From an uncultured Bacteroidota bacterium (GTDB lineage: Bacteria; Bacteroidota; Bacteroidia; Chitinophagales; Chitinophagaceae), in NCBI GenBank assembly GCA_903887415.1, contig CAISPO010000003.1, positions 62,001-126,000 on the forward strand: a stretch of DNA of 64,000 nt, given 5' to 3'. Position numbers and translations under genes: made by a program. Below, in pieces: positions 36,665 to 45,653 of the stretch. The notes beneath the pieces are model-generated. The model searched no databases. It saw only the letters and a list, made by a program, of their open reading frames with translations, and was not told the origin of the DNA. Numbering within the stretch: the first letter of the stretch is position 1; every line of letters begins with the position of its first letter.

Positions 36665-36672
36665 CAAATATA
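36665..36672 (-). promoter_or_regulatory. -7 box TATATTTG directly before the DUF3667 gene
   Basis: TATATTTG on the minus strand, then GCCT and ATG. The predicted start site falls on the start codon. Confidence 0.55.
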
Positions 36673-36691
36673 GAGCGAAAAGAATGCAATT

Positions 36692-38197
36692 TTATATCCC
36701 GTACACCTGCTTATACTTATCCTGTATATACCGAATAAAAAATGAAGGGTCGAGCTTCTGCCCGGTGATGCGCTCACAAAGCTCTTCAGAAGTATAGCGC
36801 CGCCCATGTACGTGTACCTTTTCCCTAAGCCATTGCAGGAACTCTTTTAGTGCTCCAACAGCCACTTGATCAAGCAGCGTAGGAATATCTTTTTGCACCT
36901 GGGCGTAAAATTGCGCGGCATAAAAGCTACCCAAGGTATAGGTAGGGAAATAACCAAAGCTCCCATGACTCCAATGCACGTCCTGCAACACTCCCGACTT
37001 ATCATCCGGCGGACTGATGCCCAGATACTGCTGATATAGTTCGTTCCACCGTGCACGCAGGTCCTTCACTTCCAATGAGCCTTCTATCAGTTGCTTTTCG
37101 ATCTCATAACGGATCATTACATGAAAGTGATAGGTCACCTCATCTGCTTCCGTACGTATCAGAGACGGCTCTACTTTGTTGGCAGCTTTGAAAAAGGCTT
37201 CAACGGTTATATCTGCGAGTTGTTCGGGGAAACCGGCTTGTAGCTTTGGATAAAAGAACTTCCAGAAATCAAGCCCCCGCCCTATGCAGTTCTCCCAAAT
37301 GCGGGATTGCGATTCATGAATACCCAGCGATGCAGGCGAGCCGAGTGGCTGGCCATACTGGTCTTCCGGCAGACCCTGCTCATAAAGGCCATGGCCGCAC
37401 TCATGTATGCAGCTCCACAACATCGAAGCATAATTGTTTTCGTCCACCCGTGTAGTAACCCGCACATCCGATGGTGCAAATGAGGTTGTAAACGGATGTT
37501 CAGAATAATCCTGCCTGCCGGCATCAAAGTCAAACCCCATCTGCGTCATCACGTCAATGGCAAAATCCCATTGCTCTTGCTTCGGGAAATGCCGGTCAAA
37601 AAATGAGTCATCTACCTGGGGGGCTGCCTTTATCTTTGCAAGTATTGGAGGTAACTGCTCCCTGATACCGGCAAATACCGGGTCGAGCAGCGCAACCGTA
37701 ATATCTTTTTCATAGTCGTCCAGCAACGCGTCATATGGGTGCACCTTATAGCCATACATTTCTGCCTGTTTGCGTTTTAGGCTTACCATCGTTGTTAACG
37801 ATGGGGCGAAAATGCTAAAATCGTTTTTATTCCTCGCTTCTATCCAGGCATTAAAACACTCGCTTGTTTGCTTAGTCAACTCTTCAACAAAGTCAGGTGT
37901 GAGTTTTTTATTTTTTTCATAATCCTCAAGACTTAAACGGGCATTGCTCTGCTCTGCATCAGCCATATCCTCCCTGGTTGACAGTTCTTTCAATAGCTGC
38001 TCCAGTTTATCGCTGGTAAGCACTTCATGCGCCAGTCCGGCAAGGGTGGACAGTTGCCTACCTCTTGCCTCACCCCCTTTGGGCGGCATATACGTTTCCT
38101 GGTCCCAGCCGAGTACGGCTGATGCGTTATTAATATCTGCGGCCTTTTGCATCAGATCGCTGTAAGCTACGAATAGTTGCTGTGTGGTTTCTGTCAT
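36692..38197 (-). CDS. M32 family metallocarboxypeptidase
   Basis: A cytoplasmic zinc carboxypeptidase of 501 residues (thermostable carboxypeptidase Taq type), removing C-terminal residues from peptides. The active site HECGH is at 265-269, followed by the substrate-recognition motifs GIHESQSR and the M32-specific segment SLIRTEADEVTYHFHVMIRYE. The ATG at 38197 fits the family N-terminus; a longer frame to 38251 overlaps the neighbouring gene. Confidence 0.95.
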   Translation of the reverse strand: MTETTQQLFVAYSDLMQKAADINNASAVLGWDQETYMPPKGGEARGRQLSTLAGLAHEVLTSDKLEQLLKELSTREDMADAEQSNARLSLEDYEKNKKLTPDFVEELTKQTSECFNAWIEARNKNDFSIFAPSLTTMVSLKRKQAEMYGYKVHPYDALLDDYEKDITVALLDPVFAGIREQLPPILAKIKAAPQVDDSFFDRHFPKQEQWDFAIDVMTQMGFDFDAGRQDYSEHPFTTSFAPSDVRVTTRVDENNYASMLWSCIHECGHGLYEQGLPEDQYGQPLGSPASLGIHESQSRIWENCIGRGLDFWKFFYPKLQAGFPEQLADITVEAFFKAANKVEPSLIRTEADEVTYHFHVMIRYEIEKQLIEGSLEVKDLRARWNELYQQYLGISPPDDKSGVLQDVHWSHGSFGYFPTYTLGSFYAAQFYAQVQKDIPTLLDQVAVGALKEFLQWLREKVHVHGRRYTSEELCERITGQKLDPSFFIRYIQDKYKQVYGI

Positions 38198-38207
38198 AAT
38201 TGTGTAC

Positions 38208-39323
38208 TTATCTCTGTAAGAAAATATCCTTCGATCTGTCAAATAATTCACCTGTTACATTCGCAGCAACCGGATCCTTTTGGGCATAATTCACGGCCTT
38301 AAAGGTAAACCCGTTTTTCGGCGTATGGAGATACCTTATCAGCGAAAACGAGCTTATAAACAAAACAGCCCCACCCAGCAACATCGCCATTTCCGGTGCC
38401 ATAATGGAATGGTAATAGCGGAACGTAAGCACAGCAACTGCAATAAGCGGGATACCTACGCGAATGAGGGTAATGTTTTTATTACGAATACCACAAGCAA
38501 TGTAAACGAAAGGAACAATGAAAGTCCATGCCCAGAAAAACCAGCCAAGCGGCAACGGGTCCTGCGGCCTGAGCCCTAGGTTGAACATGTCATCACTCAG
38601 CTCCCTCACCATGTAGTAATTTCCGGAACCGAACATCACCAGCAGCGAGACAATACGCACACAATGCAGGCAAGTGCGATAAAGCAGAAATGAATGGTTG
38701 CTAATCATTCTTGCGGAAACAAAATAGGCCAACCCGGAAAACAATATCATTAAAAAAGGAATCGCGATTCGTGCCAATGCATCCGCCTGCTTGCAGCAGT
38801 AAAATACCACGCAAAAGAATGCTAGTGTTGCAGCTATACTGAGTACCGAATCTGCAAAACGCAATGCGAGGGCACCGCAAACTACAAAATAAAGTAAGCT
38901 AAGTGTAATGCCTGACTGTGCGCCATGTTCAAAACTCTCGGTCATTCCACCACAGATCAAGCAGGCCGCCATCCATATCAGGATATTGTCAACGCCAGAA
39001 TTGTAATGATGCCTGGATCTCACCAACAGTTCCACGCCGAAATAACATGCGCCTCCAAAGAGCACGATAAAAAAAGAAAATGCAGAACTACCAAAAATCC
39101 CAAACTTAGCCGCCATCAGCCCCGTAACGAAGCTATTTACTACGATCAGTGTCAGTATGGCAAAACCTGCCCTAACAAAATAGTTAGGAGTATAAAACCC
39201 CACACTTTTGCTTCTGAAAATAGCGTCATAGGCTTCCTGGGTAATACAGCCCTCATGCAAAGCCTCTTCAGCTTGCTTTCGCACATAAATGTTGCGCAAC
39301 CAATCGTTATTGTATGCGATCAT
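38208..39323 (-). CDS. Multi-pass membrane protein beside a DUF2157 gene
   Basis: A 371-residue protein with a polar N-terminal segment of about 45 residues and about ten hydrophobic helices. Its N-terminal helix-turn pattern (EEALHEGCITQEAYDAIFRS) resembles the DUF2157 start, and it overlaps the upstream DUF2157 gene by 17 bases, so it is probably a diverged paralogue or partner in one operon. No enzyme motif seen. Confidence 0.75.
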   Translation of the reverse strand: MIAYNNDWLRNIYVRKQAEEALHEGCITQEAYDAIFRSKSVGFYTPNYFVRAGFAILTLIVVNSFVTGLMAAKFGIFGSSAFSFFIVLFGGACYFGVELLVRSRHHYNSGVDNILIWMAACLICGGMTESFEHGAQSGITLSLLYFVVCGALALRFADSVLSIAATLAFFCVVFYCCKQADALARIAIPFLMILFSGLAYFVSARMISNHSFLLYRTCLHCVRIVSLLVMFGSGNYYMVRELSDDMFNLGLRPQDPLPLGWFFWAWTFIVPFVYIACGIRNKNITLIRVGIPLIAVAVLTFRYYHSIMAPEMAMLLGGAVLFISSFSLIRYLHTPKNGFTFKAVNYAQKDPVAANVTGELFDRSKDIFLQR

Positions 39324-40299
39324 TTTTTTTCAGTTGCCGGTTAAAATGAATAAGAAGAAATACGAGCCCTATTGCAGAGCCCATGAAATACATCATCATA
39401 AAATAAACCACCAATTCTCCCGAATTTCTCATTTTGAACAGCAAATCCACCACAACGAAACTAACGCCAAAGTAGCCATACAACACGGAACATACCAGGA
39501 AATAAAAAGACCCATTGGCAATCGCGCTCAACATGCGAAATGCTGCAACTGCACCAAGTACAACAAACCAGATAAAGTACCACTCATGAAAGCGAAACAT
39601 GGCTGCAATCAGCGAAATAAACAGAACATGCACACCGAAATTTGCATAAACCGAAGCAAAATGCGCCTTGATATTAAACCTGCCGGATAACCAGCTCAGC
39701 ACATGCAGCAGCCCACCCAGAATTACTCCGTTGACTATGATGTTCTCATTACTCGAATCAAACGCCCTGGCAAGCTTCAGTGGCGCCACAGCAATGCCCA
39801 TCCACGCCCCCAGATTTGTGATGGCCATACTGAGGACACCTTTGTGATCGAAAAAGTAAGCACAGTAGAACAGGAACAGCATTGGGATGAAAGTAGCAAG
39901 CCCCCACTGCATGCCAAACACGTGATATTGGTATTGCAGATAACCGACAAACGCCAGCATAAGCAGGCAACCCAGCAAGAGAATATAGTCAAACCAAAGA
40001 TTTGGCGATGCGGATTGCAGCGGTGTATAAGCTGGGGATACCTTGAAACAATAACCTAAACAAACTGCAGCAAGTATGCCCGCCAGTGTTACCAGCGTAG
40101 CATGGCCTATAGTGTCGATGTTTTTATAGAGCAATATGCCGAGGCCTGTAGTAAACAGCAAAATACTAAAGTAAACAAGCGTCCGGAGGTCCCAGTGAAC
40201 AGATACGGGCTTGTCTTTTTCACGTGCTTTTATTGCATCCAGTGAATCACTGTCTATTAATTCTTCCTTCTGCAAACGTTCAAAAACAGATATATCCAT
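39307..40299 (-). CDS. DUF2157 membrane protein
   Basis: A 330-residue integral membrane protein. The N-terminal 40 residues form the DUF2157 signature helix (FERLQKEELIDSDSLDAIKA, then KPVSVHWDLRTLVYFSILLF), followed by eight or more hydrophobic helices. The family has no known function. ATG 40299 is used; the first codon of the longer frame is TTG. Cotranscribed with the overlapping gene downstream. Confidence 0.85.
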   Translation of the reverse strand: MDISVFERLQKEELIDSDSLDAIKAREKDKPVSVHWDLRTLVYFSILLFTTGLGILLYKNIDTIGHATLVTLAGILAAVCLGYCFKVSPAYTPLQSASPNLWFDYILLLGCLLMLAFVGYLQYQYHVFGMQWGLATFIPMLFLFYCAYFFDHKGVLSMAITNLGAWMGIAVAPLKLARAFDSSNENIIVNGVILGGLLHVLSWLSGRFNIKAHFASVYANFGVHVLFISLIAAMFRFHEWYFIWFVVLGAVAAFRMLSAIANGSFYFLVCSVLYGYFGVSFVVVDLLFKMRNSGELVVYFMMMYFMGSAIGLVFLLIHFNRQLKKNDRIQ

Positions 40300-40402
40300 C
40301 AGTTTCAATAACTATTACTAATAGTTGAATAGCTCTTGCTAATATACTTCGTTTTTTACAGGCATGAAATTTTAGCAGCAATTATGCGGAAATATTTGAA
40401 TT

Positions 40403-41371
40403 ATGCTCGTGAGATACCGTTGGATTATTATTAGCTTGTTGATTGGATTGAATGTCTCCGCGCAGGAAATTGATAATGCTACTTCCTACAAAAATATAAA
40501 CACCGATAGCTATGTTCGATTCAGTCTTGACAACGACTATTTTTCGGGAAGGGACCAGCAATATACCGAGGGTGCAAATCTGGAGGTATGCAATCCGGCA
40601 TTAAAGAAAAACCCGCTTACCTGGTTACTCATAAACCCGCATTATACTCACACACGGTATGGTTTAGGACTCGAACAGGCCGGTTATACGCCAGACAATC
40701 TCCATATCGAAAATCAAAACCGCGACCGGCCATATGCCGGCACGCTGTTTTTTAAAACGTTTCTATTGGCAACTGATACCGTAAATAAACAACGGTGGTC
40801 AACAACATTAAGCACTGGTGTCATCGGCAAAATTGCATTTGGCGACGAAATACAGGACGAAGCGCACAGGTTACTGCATAATGTGGTGCCGCCCGGATGG
40901 GAGTACCAAATAGCCGATGACATGATCCTTAACTACCAGGTAGATTATGAGAAACAACTGCTGGCGTTTCGCAACATCCTTTCGTTCGAAGGTGATGCAT
41001 CGGCAAGGGCTGGAACATTAAACGACAAGGCCAGCATAGGGGTAACTGCTTTGGCAGGCTATTTCGAGTCTCCATTCGCACAGATCTATCGGAAAACCGG
41101 CAAATTCCACTTGTACATGTACGACCGCCCCGAGCTGGACATTATTGGTTATGATGCAACATTGGAAGGCGGCGTATTTAACCACACCAGCCCCTACACA
41201 ATTTCCCCTGCGGATATTAACCGCACCGTCTTCATCAACCGTGTGGGCTGGGTGGCATCATACAAAAGAGTAACACTGGAATACTTTCAGTGTTATACCA
41301 GCAGGGAGCTAGGCTCCGGCCCGAAAAATAATAAATGGGGAGGGATACAGATTGCGGTGGCTTTAAGATAG
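40403..41371 (+). CDS. LpxR-family lipid A deacylase-like protein
   Basis: A 322-residue exported outer-membrane barrel with a signal peptide (cleavage near VSA-Q, residue 21). It has the LpxR-type features RFSLDNDYFSGRDQQYTEG near the start, with the conserved Asn-Asp, and RDRPYAG at the first turn. LpxR removes the 3'-acyloxyacyl group of lipid A. Whether it acts on this organism's lipid A is inferred. It ends two bases from the convergent ABC-F gene. Confidence 0.82.
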   Translation: MLVRYRWIIISLLIGLNVSAQEIDNATSYKNINTDSYVRFSLDNDYFSGRDQQYTEGANLEVCNPALKKNPLTWLLINPHYTHTRYGLGLEQAGYTPDNLHIENQNRDRPYAGTLFFKTFLLATDTVNKQRWSTTLSTGVIGKIAFGDEIQDEAHRLLHNVVPPGWEYQIADDMILNYQVDYEKQLLAFRNILSFEGDASARAGTLNDKASIGVTALAGYFESPFAQIYRKTGKFHLYMYDRPELDIIGYDATLEGGVFNHTSPYTISPADINRTVFINRVGWVASYKRVTLEYFQCYTSRELGSGPKNNKWGGIQIAVALR

Positions 41372-41373
41372 GA

Positions 41374-43326
41374 TCAACCCAGCTTCTCCTCCAGCTCCAT
41401 AATCAGCTCAAACGATTTATCATACTCTTTATTCAACTGCATGAGTCTCGCGCTATGCTGGCGATACTGCTCATCCACCTTTAGAAATTCCTGCTGGTTT
41501 TTGTAAAAATCAGGATCTCCCAGTTTGGCTTCTAATGCAGCAACATCCTGTTTCAGCTTATTTATGTCTTCCTCCTGCTTTGCAAATAATTTTTGTTGTT
41601 TCTGTAGCTCCTTCTTTAGCGCATTGAGCTGGTCGTTGCTGATGTTATTTTTGGGTTTCTCTTCCTTCTTAGGTGTTGGCGCTACTGTCTTCGCAGCCGG
41701 TGTTGCTGCGGCCTGCTCACGTTTCAGCTTGTCCTGCCGCCATACCGCCCATTCATCATACGGGCCATTAAATTCATTGATCTTCCCATCTTCAATATTC
41801 CATATCTTATTTGCAGTTCTGCTGATAAAATAACGGTCATGCGATACAATTATAAGCGTACCTGTATATTTATTCAGCGCTTCTATCAGCATCTCCACCG
41901 ACTGCATATCCAGGTGGTTGGTAGGCTCATCCAGCAGCAGGAAGTTACCTTTTGCCGCAATTACCTTAGCCAGCGCTACCCTCGCCTTCTCCCCACCCGA
42001 AAGTACTTTTATCTTCTTAAAAACATCGTCGCCGCTAAACAGGAAACACCCTAGTAATTGCCTCAGCTCGAGCTCATTTTTCCCGCTGCCGCATAGTTTC
42101 ATTTCTTCCAGTACCTCATGCTCCACGGTCAATGCTTCAAGCTGGTGCTGTGCATAAAAGCTCTCTTCTACGTTATGCCCCCACTTACGGTCGCCCTCAA
42201 ATGATTCCTGCCCGGTTATAATGCGCAGCAAAGTTGACTTACCCTTACCATTGGCGCCTATCAATGCTATCTTATCACCGCGGAGTATTTCTGCACTTGC
42301 ACCATCCAGTATGGTCAGGTCACCGTATTTTTTGGTAATATCTTTCAGCTCACATATTATTTTGCCCGGCTGCGTGCCTACAGAGAAGTTGATATTCATA
42401 GTAGGCATACTGCTGTCCGGCGCCTCTATCACATCCAGTTTATCCAGCCGCTTGATGGCACTCTGTGCAGCGGCGGCCTTCGTCGCTTTCGCCCTGAATC
42501 GTTCAATAAAACGCTCCTGCTGTTTTATATAATCCTGCTGGTTCTCAAACGCACGTTGCTGCAATACCATGCGCTCCTCCTTCTCCTTTTGGAAGAAGGT
42601 GTAGTTGCCACTGTATTGATGCAGATCGCGCTGCCAGACTTCTACAATTTTCGTCACCATCCGGTCCAGGAAATAACGGTCATGCGATACAATAACCACA
42701 CTGCCCGGATAGCTGATCAGGTAGCGCTCCAGCCATTCTATCGATGGCAGGTCAAGGTGGTTGGTAGGCTCATCCAGCAACAGTAATTCCGGTTGTTGCA
42801 GCATCATTTTCGCCAGCAGCACACGCATACGCCATCCACCGCTGAACTGATCATATGGGCGTTGCAGGTCAGCAGTTGAAAATCCAAGCCCTTCCAGCAC
42901 TTCCGCTGTACGGTGTTCCATTTCATAACCACCCGCTACTTCAAAGTCATGCAACGCATGACTGTAATCGTCGAGCAGGTCCGCATCTTCCGGTGCGGCT
43001 TCCAGTTCCTTCAGTATTTTTTCCAGTTGTTTTTCTACTTCATGAGCTTTTTCAAAAGCCTGCATGCCCACTTTAAGTATAGATTCGCTGGTGGAAAAAC
43101 TCAATAGGTCCTGGTTGAAGAAACCAAGAGACACGTCCTTCGGTTTATTTATCACCCCACTCTCTACGCTATAAGCGCCAGTCATTAACCTTAATAAAGT
43201 GGATTTTCCCACGCCATTACTGCCTACAAGGCCTATACGCTCCCCTGTTCCTATCTGCCAGCTCGCATCTTCAAGAATAGCCCTTGCCCCGAATGAAAAT
43301 GTAATATTTTGTAATGAGATCAACAT
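41374..43326 (-). CDS. ABC-F family ATPase
   Basis: A soluble translation-associated ATPase of 650 residues. Two ATP-binding halves have Walker A motifs GSNGVGKSTL and GANGKGKSTL, signatures FSGGWRMRV and LSGGEKARV, and DEPTNHLD in both. The linker (about 240-300) is Lys/Gln/Glu rich. A C-terminal coiled coil of about 70 residues (KKELQKQQKLFAKQ) marks the Uup/YheS-like ABC-F group. ATG 43326 starts the ABC sequence; the -7 box is seven bases upstream. Confidence 0.95.
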   Translation of the reverse strand: MLISLQNITFSFGARAILEDASWQIGTGERIGLVGSNGVGKSTLLRLMTGAYSVESGVINKPKDVSLGFFNQDLLSFSTSESILKVGMQAFEKAHEVEKQLEKILKELEAAPEDADLLDDYSHALHDFEVAGGYEMEHRTAEVLEGLGFSTADLQRPYDQFSGGWRMRVLLAKMMLQQPELLLLDEPTNHLDLPSIEWLERYLISYPGSVVIVSHDRYFLDRMVTKIVEVWQRDLHQYSGNYTFFQKEKEERMVLQQRAFENQQDYIKQQERFIERFRAKATKAAAAQSAIKRLDKLDVIEAPDSSMPTMNINFSVGTQPGKIICELKDITKKYGDLTILDGASAEILRGDKIALIGANGKGKSTLLRIITGQESFEGDRKWGHNVEESFYAQHQLEALTVEHEVLEEMKLCGSGKNELELRQLLGCFLFSGDDVFKKIKVLSGGEKARVALAKVIAAKGNFLLLDEPTNHLDMQSVEMLIEALNKYTGTLIIVSHDRYFISRTANKIWNIEDGKINEFNGPYDEWAVWRQDKLKREQAAATPAAKTVAPTPKKEEKPKNNISNDQLNALKKELQKQQKLFAKQEEDINKLKQDVAALEAKLGDPDFYKNQQEFLKVDEQYRQHSARLMQLNKEYDKSFELIMELEEKLG

Positions 43327-43333
43327 AAGTGCG

Positions 43334-43341
43334 CAAAGGTA
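43334..43341 (-). promoter_or_regulatory. -7 box TACCTTTG just before the ABC-F gene
   Basis: TACCTTTG on the minus strand followed by seven bases and ATG. The predicted transcript would have almost no leader. No -33 element recognised. Confidence 0.5.
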
Positions 43342-43481
43342 AGGCAAAAGCCAAAATGGCTCTTGTTTTTAACATAGAATTGTCCGTGACATAATTAACA
43401 AAAAAAGGACACCCACATTATTCAAAAGAATTTATGCCGTTTCAAAAAAAATTACTGTTATTTACCTTCTTAACGGCGATA

Positions 43482-44732
43482 CTAAAATTGTTCGATGGAA
43501 GTAAACACTTTGTAGGGCGAATAAGCGGGATCCGGTGTATTGGTGCTTACAGATAGTATAGTACCGTTATCATAAAATATTCTATACGGGTAACCTATCG
43601 TATTTATCGTTTTGGTGAGCTGGTACGTATTCATTGTATAAGACTGTATTGCCTTTCCGTTGCTCCCTGCATATATAAGTTGGTTTGTACTGTCAAAGTC
43701 AAACGACATAAATGAGCTTCCGTTACTAGGCAAAGACGAAACATAAGTGCGATTCTTAGTCAGGATCACCCCATTTGGAGCATTGATAAAATAATTACCA
43801 TCGGGGAAAATTTCAAAGCTTTCAAAAGAAAATGTATAGTTCAGATATGCAAATTGCTGCAAGACCCAGTGCCCGGTATTATCGAATTGGCAATAATAGG
43901 GGTCGCCGTAGTACGTAATTCCCAACACCTCAGAATTACTCCCGGGTACAAATTTTATCCGAACGTTATCAATACTGTTTTGAATTGATATTTGGGTTTT
44001 GGAACTGCGATCATAGCATAAAATGGTATTCCTGGCACTGTTATCTGTGGTAGTGATAAATAGTTTACCATTGTTGTAAGCAACGCTGAATACCTCTGCC
44101 CCCATATTGATCTGGTCTGCCAGGGCTAAAGTAGTAGCGTCATAAATAAAAAGCCATCCGTCCGCACGCGACACATATAGCTCCTTGGTACCACTAAATG
44201 TACCAAGGGCACAGTAGCCTAACTTTACTCCTGTTGCAATTTGCTTTATGACTTTTTTGCTTTGCACATCATAGATAGCAATATCCCCAGTGGCGCTGTA
44301 TAGGTACAACTGCCGGCTGTCTCTATCATACAGTGCATCCATCGGGATGATGTCTGTAAAATTAAGGTCAGTCCTGCTAACCATTTCCTTATTACTAAAA
44401 ACTGTCCCCGGGTATGAGTATAGTGAAAGAGCTGACTTAACGTAGTACTGAACATAGCTCGCTAAAGGCAAGGTGTCAATATAGGAATTGGTCTCTTTAT
44501 TAACGGTAATAGTAACTGCAGACTGAGTATCGGTAGTATCGGTGATCCTCACAATAACATATGTATTCAAGAGGCTATTGTTCAGCTTAGACCAGTTAAG
44601 TGTAACGAGGTTTCCTGATACCTTGGGGGCAAACAAAGTAATTTGATTGGCATCACGGCTATTTTTTTTACAGGAAATGAAGCACGATGATACGATAAGC
44701 GTGATTACAAACAGTTTTATATTCATATTCAA
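43482..44732 (-). CDS. Lipoprotein with FnIII-like and beta-propeller-like region
   Basis: A 416-residue surface or periplasmic lipoprotein. The signal peptide ends at the lipobox FISC (Cys21), followed by a Lys-rich tether. Residues about 35-115 look like a fibronectin III domain (KVSGNLVTLNWSKLNN). The rest has repeated blades with YLYSATGDIAIYDVQS and ELYVSRADGWLFIYDATT, like a YncE/WD40-type propeller. The partner is unknown. It begins five bases after the stop of the exported-protein gene split by the insertion element, so the element could stop its transcription. Confidence 0.8.
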   Translation of the reverse strand: MNMNIKLFVITLIVSSCFISCKKNSRDANQITLFAPKVSGNLVTLNWSKLNNSLLNTYVIVRITDTTDTQSAVTITVNKETNSYIDTLPLASYVQYYVKSALSLYSYPGTVFSNKEMVSRTDLNFTDIIPMDALYDRDSRQLYLYSATGDIAIYDVQSKKVIKQIATGVKLGYCALGTFSGTKELYVSRADGWLFIYDATTLALADQINMGAEVFSVAYNNGKLFITTTDNSARNTILCYDRSSKTQISIQNSIDNVRIKFVPGSNSEVLGITYYGDPYYCQFDNTGHWVLQQFAYLNYTFSFESFEIFPDGNYFINAPNGVILTKNRTYVSSLPSNGSSFMSFDFDSTNQLIYAGSNGKAIQSYTMNTYQLTKTINTIGYPYRIFYDNGTILSVSTNTPDPAYSPYKVFTSIEQF

Positions 44733-44737
44733 ACCGC

Positions 44738-45220
44738 CTATTTTCTTGCAAACATGGAACTATTGATACCGATCCCTAATACCAAACTTACACCGGTATA
44801 ATTAGACTCTACACTGGTTAAAAATGACATTATCTTGCCATCTCCTATAAAGCCAAAAGAAATATTCGGCCTGAAATCATCCGACCCGGCTCCCGGATAA
44901 TAAGTACCGGAATAACTATAGTATGCACTCGCCTCCGTTTGCTGCCGGATTGTTCCAATTCCAATATATGCCCTGGTCTGAAAACTGCCCATTTTTGCTA
45001 TACGATGTCCTATGCCAAGATTATATTCTGTAGTTTTGGTCGTGGGATAATATGCTGACGGTGCACTTTGTTTCCCGGCTTCCACCATACACAACACAGT
45101 AAAGTTGTTGCTGCTGATTGCCAGTGTGCCTCCGCTCATAGTAGTTCCAGTCGTATTGATAACGTACATCCCAGATATCGTAAGCTCGTTGGCTTTAGGC
45201 GGTGTTTCTGTAGTTGCTTG
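44738..45220 (-). pseudogene. 3' part of exported-protein gene split by the insertion element
   Basis: Codons 23-179 of a small exported, possibly outer-membrane, protein. Its 5' part is at 48542-48606. Excising 45221-48541 and one 8-base duplication joins the halves in frame as LAQATTETPPKANE. The mature protein is 159 residues, rich in Gly/Ser/Thr/Tyr with alternating hydrophobic stretches (NISFGFIGDGKIMSFL, GVSLVLGIGIN), consistent with a beta-rich barrel. Family not recognised. The internal frame from ATG 45235 begins inside the element and has no signal. Confidence 0.85.
45213..45220. repeat. Target-site duplication, left copy (GTTGCTTG)
   Basis: GTTGCTTG here and again at 48542-48549 flank the element immediately outside its inverted repeats. 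Eight bases is the duplication length reported for IS1595-family elements. Confidence 0.85.
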
Positions 45221-45244
45221 GGTAACAATACCCACTTACACGCA
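45221..45244. repeat. Left terminal inverted repeat of the element
   Basis: Begins GGTAACAATACCCAC and matches the inverse of 48518-48541 at 22 of 24 positions; weaker A/T-rich similarity continues inward. Confidence 0.88.
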
Positions 45245-45284
45245 TATCAAAAATAAATTGAATTTTAACCGAAAACAGGACGTT

Positions 45285-45434
45285 TTACGGTTTCTTATTC
45301 TTAGCGACATTATTCGCTCTGTGCTTTACAGCGGCCTTAATAATATCCATGAACGTACCATTAACTACAAGCCTATCCTCGTAATGGTCGGGGCGATTTG
45401 ATTGAGGCTTTTCTTTTTTAGCGGCTTTTGCCAT
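45285..45434 (-). CDS. 49-residue conserved-looking passenger protein
   Basis: A small leftward gene in the element. Its basic N-terminus (AKAAKKEKPQSNRPDHYEDR) is followed by LVVNGTFMDIIKAAVKH and a basic end. Short proteins with an N-terminal NRPDHY and a central NGTFxD(I/L)(I/F)KA are familiar to me from Bacteroidota genomes, often near mobile DNA, but I cannot verify this without a search. Divergent from the next gene; the two starts are 20 bases apart. Confidence 0.6.
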   Translation of the reverse strand: MAKAAKKEKPQSNRPDHYEDRLVVNGTFMDIIKAAVKHRANNVAKNKKP

Positions 45435-45454
45435 AACACAAAAATACAAAATTT

Positions 45455-45628
45455 ATGACTACTGAAAGTAAAAAAATACAGACTATCGACAATGTTGAAT
45501 TGCAAAAAGCATGGGACGCTTTGTGGGAATTTGCAAACAATGAAATAGATTCCGAACATAGGATTGACCGAAATTCATTTATTGAGATAGGAAAGGAATT
45601 GTTTGAAATAAAAATTAAGAATAGTTAA
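45455..45628 (+). CDS. 57-residue passenger protein, unknown
   Basis: A rightward frame of 57 residues, acidic and helical (VELQKAWDALWEFANNEIDS), starting at ATG 45455. It is divergent from the 49-residue gene and 25 bases ahead of the HEPN gene. No family recognised. The composition is protein-like, so it is probably a real small gene. Confidence 0.5.
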   Translation: MTTESKKIQTIDNVELQKAWDALWEFANNEIDSEHRIDRNSFIEIGKELFEIKIKNS

Positions 45629-45653
45629 TTATATTCGTCCTAAAAGCATTAGG

